From: Haematococcus lacustris | Lineage: Eukaryota > Chlorophyta > Chlorophyceae > Chlamydomonadales > Haematococcaceae | Reading direction: 5' to 3' | Assembly (NCBI GenBank): GCA_030144725.1 | Contig: JASKMD010000004.1 | Coordinates: 8,425,329 to 8,489,328, forward strand | Length of the DNA: 64,000 nucleotides | Shown: positions 25,527 to 35,981 of the stretch, in pieces | Position numbering within the stretch: position 1 is the first letter of the stretch | Layout: each line of letters starts with the position of its first letter | Notes under the pieces: model-generated | Seen by the model: only the letters and a program-made list of their open reading frames with translations | Told to the model about the DNA's origin: nothing | Databases searched by the model: none | Program-made: the position numbers and the translations under genes

Positions 25527-26372
25527 CCCTCCCCTCCCCTCCCCTCCCCTCCCCTCCCCTCCCCTCCCCTCCCCTCCCCTCCCCTCCCCTCCCCTCCCCT
25601 CCCCTCCCCTCCCCTCCCCTCCCCTCCCCTCCCCTCCCCTCCCCTCCCCTCCCCTCCCCTCCCCTCCCCTCCCCCTCCCCTCCCCTCCCCTCCCCTCCCC
25701 TCCCCTCCCCTCCCCTCCCCTCCCCTCCCCTCCCCTCCCCTCCCCTCCCCTCCCCTCCCCTCCCCTCCCCCTCCCCTCCCCTCCCCTCCCCTCCCCTCCC
25801 CTCCCCTCCCCTCCCCTCCCCTCCCCTCCCCTCCCCTCCCCTCCCCTCCCCTCCCCTCCCCTCCCCTCCCCTCCCCTCCCCTCCCCTCCCCTCCCCTCCC
25901 CTCCCCTCCCCTCCCCTCCCCTCCCCTCCCCTCCCCTCCCCTCCCCTCCCCTCCCCTCCCCTCCCCTCCCCTCCCCTCCCCTCCCCTCCCCTCCCCTCCC
26001 CTCCCCTCCCCTCCCCTCCCCTCCCCTCCCCTCCCCTCCCCTCCCCTCCCCTCCCCTCCCCTCCCCTCCCCTCCCCTCCCCTCCCCTCCCCTCCCCTCCC
26101 CGCCCCGCCCCGCCCCGCCCCGCCCCGCCCCGCCCCGCCCCGCCCCGCCCCGCCCCGCCCCGCCCCGCCCCGCCCCGCCCCGCCCCGCCCCGCCCCGCCC
26201 CGCCCCGCCCCGCCCCGCCCCGCCCCGCCCCGCCCCGCCCCGCCCCGCCCCGCCCCGCCCCGCCCCGCCCCGCCCCGCCCCTGCAGGTCCCACGGCCCAG
26301 CCCAGCCCAGCCCAGCCCAGCCCAGCCCAGCCCAGCCCAGCCCAGCCCAGCCCAGCCCAGCCCAGCCCAGCC
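25527..26372 (+). repeat. Microsatellite (CCCCT)n-(CCCCG)n-(CCCAG)n
   Basis: About 570 bp of CCCCT, switching at ~26100 to ~180 bp of CCCCG, then CTGCAGGTCC and ~75 bp of CCCAG. The G-rich complement could form G-quadruplexes. Long Pro/Leu/Ser or Gly/Arg/Glu frames across it are artefacts. Confidence 0.95.
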
Positions 26373-27023
26373 CTCCCCTCCCTCCCCCACCACCACCTCC
26401 TTCATCACCCTACCACAAGAAGCAGGTGCATGGAGCGCAGGAGCAGCCAGGAGCGGCAGCCATGGAGGCGATGCCAAGTAGGTATGGAAGAGGCGCTAGC
26501 AAACTGTGAGTGGCCAGCCCTTGCACATGAGTGGTCCGCTGCCCAGCCTAACCGCAAAGATGCCCCTTGTTTACTGCAGGTCCCACGGTCAGTCCTCCCC
26601 CCTTCCCCCCTTCCTCCTTCCCCCTTCCCCCTTTTTCCCCTTCCCCCTTCCCTACCCTGTCCCACCACCTCCAAGTCTGCCTCCCCACCTACCTCCCCCC
26701 TTTCCCAGCCCCCACCCCACGACACACGTTGCAGCCCTCTCCCTACCCTACCCTTGGCGTAGCAACCTGGAGCGGGCAACATGGAGCGGGCAGTTTGGAG
26801 TAGTAGCCCACCCAGCCCACCCTGGCCATGCCAAGGCCACACACCACAATGACCCGTCCCATCCCTCTCACAAGGGATAGCTGAGCACTTGGTTGGTTGT
26901 CAGCCCGTGCTTGTTGTGCGACATGGCATAGGAGTGGTAGGTGAGAGTCAATGATAGTGTGGTGGGTGAATGATAGCGGGAGCACCTAAGAGGAGGTTCT
27001 TGCGATGTTGTGTTGTCACCATG

Positions 27024-27260
27024 GTGTGGTGTGGTGTGGTGTGGTGTGGTGTGGTGTGGTGTGGTGTGGTGTGGTGTGGTGTGGTGTGGTGTGGTGTGGT
27101 GTGGTGTGGTGTGGTGTGCGTGATGGTGTGCGTGATGGTGTGCGTGATGGTGTGCGTGATGGTGTGCGTGATGATGTGGGTGATGGTGTGGGTGATGGTG
27201 TGGGTGATGGTGTGGGTGTGGGTGGTGATGATGATGATGATGGTGATGGTGATGGTGTGT
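27024..27260 (+). repeat. (GTGTG)n and GTGATG-type microsatellite
   Basis: Some 95 bp of GTGTG pentamers followed by GTGCGTGATG and GTGGGTGATG decamers, within CACTC element 2. Confidence 0.9.
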
Positions 27261-27659
27261 TGTGTCACCTTCTTATTGTCATGTCGTTGCTACCTTGTCA
27301 CATTGTAGGGGGGTGTTGGGTGCATCAATGCATGTGCTTAGCATTGCCATAGTGAGGTGTTGTGGAGTGATGGTGCATCGAGACATGTGCTTGCAAGTCC
27401 CGTAGCGAGGTGTTGCGGGATGTTTGGGTGTCCAAACATGTGTATTGCGAGGATGTTGCGGGGGGTGTAGCGTCAATACATGTGTTTTGCGGGGGTGTAG
27501 CGAGGTGTTGCGGGGTGTTTGGGTGTCAATACATGTGTTTTGCGGGGGTGTTGCGGGGTGTTTGGGTGTCAATACATTTGTTTTGCGGGGGTGTAGCGAG
27601 GTGTTGCGGGGTGTTTGGTCGTCAATACATGTGTTTTGCGGGGGTGTTGCGGGGTGTTT

Positions 27660-28425
27660 GTCCTAGGACCCTGTAAACAAATGTCGTAGGACCCTGTAGC
27701 CGTGCGGCAGGACCCTGTAAATAAGTGTCCTAGGACCCTGTAGCCGTGCGGCAGGACCCTGTAAATAAATGTCCTAGGACCCTGTAGCCGTGCGGCAGGA
27801 CCCTGTAAACAAATGTCCTAGGACCCTGTAGCCGTGCGGCAGGACCCTGTAAACAGATGTCCTAGGACCCTGTAGCCGTGCGGCAGGACCCTGTAAATAA
27901 ATGTCGTAGGACCCTGTAGCCGTGCGGCAGGACCCTGTAAACAAATGTCCTATGACCCTGTAGCCGTGCGGCAGGACCCTGTAAACAAATGTCCTAGGAC
28001 CCTGTAGCCGTGCGGCAGGACCCTGTAAACAAATGTCCTAGGACCCTGTAGCCGTGCGGCAGGACCCTGTAAACAGATGTCCTAGGACCCTGTAGCCGTG
28101 CGGCAGGACCCTGTAAATAAATGTCGTAGGACCCTGTAGCCGTGCGGCAGGACCCTGTAAACAAATGTCCTATGACCCTGTAGCCGTGCGGCAGGACCCT
28201 GTAAACAAATGTCCTAGGACCCTGTAGCCGTGCGGCAGGACCCTGTAAACAGATGTCCTAGGACCCTGTAGCCGTGCGGCAGGACCCTGTAAATAAATGT
28301 CCTAGGACCCTGTAGCCGTGCGGCAGGACCCTGTAAACAAATGTCGCAGGACCCTGTAGCCGTGCGACAGAACCCTGTGGCCCAGGACCCTGTACAGGGT
28401 CGGTAGGACCCTGTACAGGGTTAGG
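27660..28425 (+). repeat. 3' subterminal repeats of CACTC element 2 (~42-bp period)
   Basis: Alternating AGGACCCTGTAGCCGTGCGG and AGGACCCTGTAAAYAAATGT half-units, closing with AGGACCCTGTACAGGGTC palindromes. Spacers are degenerate copies of one another, not unique, so this is not a CRISPR array. A shorter array of the same unit is at 51640-52180. Confidence 0.9.
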
Positions 28426-28573
28426 TAACTTTTCAAATAGTTATAACATCGCAGCAACTTTGAGTTTTTCAATGATTACAACGGCGATGAGTCGTCCTTT
28501 CCTGGGGCTATCTGCAGTATGCCTCCCGGGAGAAAATGATGTAGTCGACTTCCGGCCTTAATTGGCGCGAGTG

Positions 28574-30711
28574 CTTGGAGAGCCTGTCAACGAATACACA
28601 GATGGAATCATATCCATGTGATCCGGACGGTAGTTTGGTTATGAAGTCCATGTGCACGACTTCCCAGCGGTATCCAGGTATAGACAGAGGATGAAGGAAC
28701 CCCCATGGCTTAGCTGTAACCGACTTGTTTCTCTGGCATGCATCACATGTTGTTACATAGTGACGCACATCAGTGCGTAAGTGTTTCCACCAGAACACAC
28801 GCATGACACGCTCCAACGTCTTAGTGATCCCAACGTGGCCAGCATACTTAGCATCATGCATCTCATGCAAGATATGCTCTCGTAGCTGTTTGTCACGGGG
28901 CACAATAATGGTACGTCGTTTGTTATGTCTCCATAAGCCATGTTCATCCAGGTAAAAGTTCTTTGTCTTCCTACGCTTGGTGAAGTTGGAATCAGCAGCG
29001 TAAGCTCTGACCAACCACTCATGCAGGTTTGACAGAGGACCTGGTGGTTTGAGTGCACTGGGTTCTCCATCTGCTGGTATGTCAGCAGCCCAAGTGACAC
29101 GCTTAGTGGGTGGCCTGACGGCAGCACCAGCACCTTGGCTTGGTGGTGGTTGTGTGGGTGGCGCAGCGGCATCACCAGCACTGTTTTTCTGCGCCTCAGC
29201 ACAAGTTTCCTCCCCCTCCTGAGAACGACGCTGGCTTCTAGTCGTCACTAGAATACTACGCACATCATCAGCACCAGAGCCCTTACACGTCTGCAATGGG
29301 GCTGCCGGAATGCGTGACAACGGGTCAGCAGGATTAGATATACCAGGTAGATATTCAATGGTATATGAGAAGCGGGCCAGGAATTCCATCCATCTAGTCT
29401 GCCTGCGTGAGAGTATAGTTTGAGTAGGCAGAGAGATGAGCGGCTTGTGATCTGTGTACAGTGTGAATGGTACCCCTTCCAGGTAGCATCGCCACTGTTG
29501 GCAAGCAGATACCAATGCCAGCAGTTCCTGTTCGCCCGTGGTGTAATTAATCTCAGCAGGAATTAATTTCCTGGAGTAATACGCCAACGGGTAGCCATCC
29601 TGCATCAGGACTGCACCGATGCCCTCAAGGGACGCATCGCAGTGCACCTGAAACGGCTTGCTGTGATCAGGAAGCTTGAGCATAGGCACATTAGAAATGG
29701 CCTGCTTCAGAGCATTGAATGCATCCAGCTCAGCCTGAGGCCATGCCTTCCAAGGGAAGGACTCCTTCTTGGGGCCAGTCAGGTTAGTGAGGGGTGCAGC
29801 GATAGTGCTAAAATTATGTACAAATTTACGTACATAGTTAGCAGCGCCCAGGAAAGACTGCAGGGTTTTGAGGCTAGTAGGTACTGGCCATTCAGATATT
29901 GCAGTAACTTTACACGGGTCAACAGAGATGCCTTGAGCACTAATAATATGGCCCAGGAATTTCAGTGTTCTTTGCATAAATTCACATTTAGATAGCTTAG
30001 CATAAAATTTATTTTTACGCAGTAAGTCAAACACACGCCTAAGGTGGACTAGGTGCTCCTCACTGTCCTTGGACATCACTAGGATGTCATCAAGGTACAC
30101 GAGTGCACAGTCATTGATCACCTCAGCAAATGCTTCATTCATTACACGTTGGAACGTGGCAGGAGCATTTGTCAGGCCAAAGCACAGTACCTTGAATTGG
30201 TAGTGTCCCATGGGAGTCCTGAACGCGGTCTTAGGGACATCCTCAGCCGGGATGCGGATCTGGTGGTAACCAGCCTGCAGATCGAGGGAGGAGAACACAG
30301 TTTTTCCTGCTAGCTGATCAAACAGATCATCAATGCGTGGCAAAGGATACTGGTCCCTGATTGTAATCTTATTTAGCTGGCGGTAATCAATACACATGCG
30401 CAGCTCACCTGATTTCTTCTGGACAAACAGCACAGGTGCAGCATAGGGTGATGAGCTTGGCTCTATCAGGCCTTTAGCTAGCAAGTCAGTGATCTGTTTA
30501 CGCAGTTCATCTTGCTCAGGTTTGGACATCCTATAGCTGGGCCTTGCTGGAGGCTTGCCATCAGGCTGCAAGGGGATAGAGTGCCCTACTGCACGCTCTG
30601 GAGGGAGTCCTGTGATAGGTTGGAATACATCAGAGTATTCATCAAGCAAATTCTGCAGGTGCTGCCTCTGTGCATGGGACACAGCGTCTACTGGTAAGGC
30701 AAGGTCTTCCA
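28574..30711 (-). pseudogene. pol: RT, RNase H and integrase N-terminus of Ty3 element 1
   Basis: Reverse transcriptase with YRMSKPEQDELRKQ, LRMCIDYRQLNK, LPRIDDLFDQL, the catalytic YLDD (30086-30097) and FLGHIIS. RNase H follows (VHCDASLEGIGAVL, YTDHKPL). The integrase HHCC zinc domain comes next (HEMHDAKYAGH, TCDACQRNK). Last is the start of the integrase core, with its first catalytic Asp in HMDFITK. The coding region is cut after residues DRLSK by CACTC element 2, and the frame resumes at 23417. All motifs seen are intact, so the interruption rather than decay is the defect. Confidence 0.92.
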
Positions 30712-30849
30712 CACTCGTGGAGAATAAGGCCGAGTCGGCGATTTTAGGTAAGGGGTACTGCAGATAGCCCTTTCAAAGGCCGTTCCATCGCCATATGTTT
30801 CATGATTTTAATCGACGTGGTTGGGCTGTAATCGGCCTTTAGCTGAAGG

Positions 30850-31335
30850 TGCAGAACCTTGTGCAGGGTTTCGCCAAACCGTGCACAAGGTTTCAAATGG
30901 CTCAGCCCCTAGGTGGCCGTCAAGCCAGTTCCTGACCCTGTGCAAGGTTTCATAGACCGTGTGCAGGGTTTCATTGACCGTGTGCAGGGTTTCATAGACC
31001 GTGCACAGGGTTTCATAGACCGTGCACAAGGTTTGGTGTGGCTCAGTTCCTAGGCGTTTCTGACCGTGTGCAGGGTTTCGCTGACCGTGTGCAGGGTTTC
31101 AAAGACTAGTGCAGGGTTTCATTGACCTAGTGCAGGGTTCCATAGACCGTGCACAGGGTTTGGTGTGGCTCAGTTCCTAGGCGTTTCTGACCGTGTGCAC
31201 GGTTTCGCTGACCGTGTGCAGGGTTTCAAAGACCTAGTACAGGGTTTCATCGACGTAGTGCAGGGTTTCATAGACCGTGCACAAGGTTTCAAAGACCTAG
31301 TGCAGGGTTTCATAGACCGTGCACAGGGTATCAAA
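30850..31335 (-). repeat. Subterminal repeats of CACTC element 3, left array
   Basis: Repeats of GACCGTGTGCAGGGTTTCAT and GTGCACAAGGTTTC with variable spacing. This is the 3'-end array in element orientation. Confidence 0.8.
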
Positions 31336-32221
31336 GCATGAGTGTATAGTCAGCATTGGCTTACAACCTACATGCCTGCTGACATCTGCTGCCTCATGTG
31401 GCCTCCTACATTACTGTAACATCACACGGCATCACCATTAGAGTCATGCCTATCACACGAACTGACTCATGGCCAATAACTGCTGATTGCACACTGAAAC
31501 TGGTGCTGCCAGGCATGCACCTCATGACACAAGCAAACTATATACACATTCAAACTATATACTTACGACGAACAGCAGCAAACACATGGCTAAGGAAGCC
31601 ATGCACCTCATGACACATGGCGGCTGACTCAGGTCTACACATTCCTTTTCACACCTGCCACATGGCAGCTGTCTCATTGCTTGGGGTAAGGGAAGGGCTG
31701 TTGCCCGGCTGCTGCTTTGTAGTAATGGCCTGGGAGGTGGTGGTGGTGATGGGGGGAAGGGTGCACCAGCCGCGCTGCAGCTGCCTCTTGGCTGATCATG
31801 CCTTGCACCACCTGCCCCATAGCAGCTGGCTCCTTGTTGCTCTCTTAAGGCTCCTTGTTGCTCATGCCTTGCCACACCTGCCACATGGCAGCTGGCTCGT
31901 GGCTACACACGTCATGTACCACCTCATGGCTGCCACTCCTAGCTGCCGCTCCAGGCTGCTGCTCCGGGCTGCTGCCCTGGGCTGCTATTGATGGCCTGGG
32001 AGGTGGTGGTGGAAGTGGGGTAAGGTGAGGGTAAGGTAGGGGAGGGGCTGCAGTGTAGCGCAGGAGGGGGGAAGCGGAGCGACACGGGTGAGTTTGTGGG
32101 TAAGGGGAAGGACAAGGGAAGGGTGTGACCATTAGACCTGCAGCAAACAAGGGGCATGCTAGCCATCAGGCTTGGTACCAAGAGCCACAAATCTGCTTCA
32201 TGCTGGCCACTCACCGTTTGC

Positions 32222-32386
32222 TGGGGTGGGGTGGGGTGGGGTGGGGTGGGGTGGGGTGGGGTGGGGTGGGGTGGGGTGGGGTGGGGTGGGGTGGGGTGGG
32301 GTGGGGTGGGGTGGGGTGGGGTGGGGTGGGGTGGGGTGGGGTGGGGTGGGGTGGGGTGGGGTGGGGTGGGGTGGGGTGGGGTGGGA
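32222..32386 (+). repeat. (GGGGT)n microsatellite
   Basis: About 33 GGGGT pentamers within CACTC element 3, followed by three GGGATAGGGGAGGGGTGG units. It is G-quadruplex-prone on the plus strand. Confidence 0.95.
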
Positions 32387-33764
32387 TAGGGGAGGGGTGG
32401 GGTGGGATAGGGGAGGGGTGGGGTGGGATAGGGGAGGGGTGGGGTGGGCAAGGGGTGGGCGTGTGACCGTCACACCTGCAAGCAACAAGGGGCGTGCTCA
32501 CGGTAAGGCTGGGCAATGGGGGCCACTGATGTGCAAGGGGCTGGCCACTCACTGTCATCTCCATGTGCCATTGCTGACTCCTTGCTGACTCCTTGTTGGC
32601 TGCTGCTCCTCCCTCCTGGCTGTGCCTCCTGGCTGTGCCTCCTGGCTGTGGGGGGCATGGGCCTCTTGGCCTTGGCCAACCACTTGCCTTGCCCATGCCT
32701 CCTGGCTGCCACTCCTGGCTGCCGCTCCTAGCTGCTGCTCCTGGCTGCCGCTCCTGGCTGCTCCTCTTGGCTGCTCCTCTTGGTTGCGCCTCCTGGGGAG
32801 TGGTGGGTCTGGCAGGTGGTGCCACCAAGGGTGAGGGTGAGGGTGTGCACTCCTGTCCTGGGTCCTGTCCTGGGTCCTGGGTACTATGTGCACTCCTGGC
32901 CTGGGTAAGGGTGAGGGAGAGGAGGAGGAGGGGGGTGTGAGGGAAGGAGGTGAGGGGGAGGAGGTGAGGGGGAGGAGGGAGAAGAGGTATGTTGCTCCTT
33001 GCTGCCGCTCTGGCTGCTGAGCTGACCATCACACCTGCAGCAAACAAGGGGCGTGCTAGCGGTTAGGCTGGGTACAACGGGTCACTTATGTGCGTGGGGC
33101 TAGCCACTCACTGCTTGCTCCATGCGGTCCCTTGATCATTCCTTAGGGGGAGGGAGGAGGGTACGCTTTTGCTCTTGTCCTGGCTTGCCCTGGCTGCCGC
33201 TACTTGTTGCCGCTGTGGTTGCTGCTTCTGGCTGATGGAAGGTGCCACTGCGCCTTGGCACTGAACCTGCTCAAGCACATGGCACATGACACATGCCACG
33301 ATCCAACCCCGCGGTCGCACCTCAGAGTCGCATCTATGCATCGCACCTTTGCAAGCTACCTTTATGCCGTTCGCCCTCAACTCTGTGCTTGATCACAAGT
33401 ACCCTATTCCTTTCGCTGATCGCTAATGGCTGCGAAACCGAGCTGCATGCTGGCCTCTTGGCTGACGACTGATGGCTGCGAAGGCTAGCTGGCCCGCATT
33501 TCGTGGCCGGCTGCGAGGCTGCGCATTTTGGCGCTGTCGATGTCGTTGCTGCTGAGTTTGGGATGGACGTGTCGCGTGTTGCGTGTTGCTGCATTACTGC
33601 GGGCTTTGCGAGGTCGACATGGTTTCCTCTCATGGCGCCTCGCGACCTCATGGCACACCAACTGCATGCTTGGTGGCAGCTAGCGCAGATCCCAATACCC
33701 AGCCCGTCAGTTTTCGCGCTCATGCATGCAAGTCACATGCACAATTGATAATTGACTCTGCAGT

Positions 33765-34765
33765 GCGAGACCCTGCGCAAGGTCAGCGAAACCCTGCACG
33801 AGGTCAGGGTTGACTTGGAAAAATCAAAGTAGTGAAATCATAGTAGTTGCGAGACCCTGCACAAGGTCAGCGAAACCCTGCACAAGGTCGGCGAAACCCT
33901 GCACTAGGTTTGCGAAACCTTGCACAAGGTCAGGGTTGACTTAGATGAAATCGATGCTTTGAGCGAGACCCTGCACAAGGTCGGCGAAACCCTGCACAAG
34001 GTTAGCGAAACCTTGCACAAGGTCAGGGTTGACTTAGGTGAAATCGATGCTTTGAGCGAGACCCTGCACAAGGTCGGCGAAACCCTGCACAAGGTTAGCG
34101 AAACCTTGCACAAGGTTAGGGTTGACTTAGATGAAATCGATGCTTTGAGCGAGACCCTGCACAAGGTCGGCGAAACCCTGCACAAGGTTAGCGAAACCTT
34201 GCACAAGGTCAGGGTTGACTTAGATGAAATCGATGCTTTGAGCGAGACCCTGCACAAGGTCAGCGAAACCCTGCACTAGGTTTGCGAAACCTTGCACAAG
34301 GTCAGGGTTGACTTCGATGAAATCGATGCTTTGAGCGAGACCCTGCACAAGGTCAGCGAAACCCTGCACTAGGTTTACGAAACCTTGCACAAGGTCAGGG
34401 TTGACTTAGATGAAATCGATGCTTTGAGCGAGACCCTGCACAAGGTCGGCGAAACCCTGCACTAGGTTTACGAAACCTTGCACAAGGTCAGGGTTGACTT
34501 AGGTGAAATCGATGCTTTGAGCGAGACCCTGCACAAGGTCGGCGAAACCCTGCACAAGGTTAGCGAAACCTTGCACAAGGTCAGGGTTGACTTAGGTGAA
34601 ATCGATGCTTTGAGCGAGACCCTGCACAAGGTCGGCGAAACCCTGCACTAGGTCTTAGAACCCTGCACAAGGTTAGCAAAACCCTGCACAAGGTCAACTG
34701 AAACCCTGCACAAGGTTTCAAAGGCTATTTGTGCCTCAAAGTACGATTAAACCGTGTGCAGGGTT
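33765..34765 (-). repeat. Subterminal repeats of CACTC element 3, right array
   Basis: Higher-order repeat of ~117 bp containing GAGACCCTGCACAAGGTC, GAAACCCTGCACAAGGTTAG and the spacer GACTTAGATGAAATCGATGC. About seven higher-order copies. Open frames across it are repeat artefacts. Confidence 0.85.
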
Positions 34766-35082
34766 TCAGTAAACTGGCCTCCATTCCTTACTGGCTTTGA
34801 CTTTGCACATGCTACCTACTAGGTTGTGCTTCTATTCTGATGCCTGACAACTCCTCATACTCAGAAATTTTTAAAAGTCACTTCAGTCAGTTAGCACCAT
34901 CTCCCTTAGCCAAATTCGGGGTGAGGGCCCAGCCGCTGGTCCAGCAGCTCCGCAATGACCAAGAATTTCACTTTGGCCCAAGGGAGTCTCCTCCTCCACT
35001 AGGTCACAGCAGCCTACATGCCAAGTCTCAGACCTCAACTCGCAAGTTTGCCGAGCCAGCCAGCCCTTATTTGCCAGGAGTG

Positions 35083-35945
35083 CAGAGACACCATAGCCAC
35101 CATGGCTGAGCCACCTTTACGCAGCCATCTGGCTGCCTGCTTTGCTGTCACAAGAGCCTTTGGATTGGCTTTGGACACAGCAGCCAGGACAGCAGCAGGT
35201 GGGCGGGGCAGTGAGTGGGTGGATCCAGGTGGCCTTGTGGCAGCACACTGGCCAGCAGCACTCTGGTCACCTGAGTGTGGGTGCAAGGTTTTATTACCTT
35301 GGGGAGTGCGCAGGGTGAGAGTCTTGTCGACGTAGTCGACCAAGGCTCCCTGCACAGTCAACCAGTCAGCACCCAGGAGCACGTCATAAGCATGAACCAG
35401 GTCAGGCATGACAGTCAACAGGCACATGCAGCAGAAACTGTTGATGCGCAGCTATATTTGACATAATGCTCACATATCACAGGCTGGTTGTTGGCAACAT
35501 CAAACCTGAGTGACATGGGATAAGTAAACACTGGGATATTATGCAGCTGAACAAAGCTAGCACTGATGAGTGATGCATCAGCACCACTATCAGCTAACAT
35601 GTGACAGGCATGAGAATCAATAGTGCCAGCAAACTGGAACCTCACCTTGTCGTCTTGACCAGAGACCCCCAAGATGACTTGAGACGGTGCACGGGGACAA
35701 CACAGGGCAGTCTTACACGAGAGAATATGACCCACACAGGGGTCAGCAGCACTGAAACAGGAACCACAGTTCTGAGCTGCTGTCACAGCAGTCTGCTCAG
35801 AGAACGCATGGCCACCAACAGTTGGATTAGGGAAAGGCTGGCTCATAGCATGCACAGCAACACCATCAACAACCATCAGCTGGGGCTCAGTCCCAGTCAT
35901 ATCAGTAGCACAGGTGCATAAGACAGGTTCATCAGCATGTACCAC
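35083..35945 (-). pseudogene. pro: Protease region of Ty3 element 1 (frameshifted)
   Basis: In frame with gag beyond its TGA. The aspartic protease active site reads LADSGADASLI. The frame stops at 35415, while the second half, including the typical YDVLLGADWL motif, lies in the -1 frame from about 35450 to 35083. A one-base indel or a -1 shift is needed within the domain. It is cut at 35083 by CACTC element 3, after which the frame continues at 30711 with the residues EDLALPVDA. Confidence 0.8.
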
Positions 35946-35981
35946 AGCACAGGCGTGACACTGGCCTGGCTGGGCAACATC

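Larger units (their letters stand above)
30712..35082 (-). mobile_element. CACTC-ended DNA transposon 3 (inverted), between protease and RT
   Basis: The ends CACTCGTGGAGAATAAGG (left) and CACTCCTGGCAAATAAGG (right, inverted) are more diverged than in other members. A CA duplication lies at 30710-30711 and 35083-35084. The right ~300 bp match the 5' end of elements 1, 2 and 4 in reverse, so the element lies on the minus strand. Subterminal repeats are of a different type (ACCCTGCACAAGGTC). No transposase is seen. Removal restores the pol frame. Confidence 0.9.

Noticed and set aside
25279..26509. Very long Pro/Leu/Ser-rich and Gly/Arg/Glu-rich open frames
   Set aside because: They are translations of CCCCT/CCCCG microsatellites; pentamers without stops stay open in all frames on both strands.
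26948..27308. Thr/His/Ile or Val/Cys/Trp repeat frames
   Set aside because: They are translations of the GTGTG/GTGATG microsatellite.
27660..28425. CRISPR-like regular array (~42-bp period)
   Set aside because: The spacers are degenerate copies of each other, the genome is eukaryotic, and the array lies at the subterminal position of a DNA transposon.
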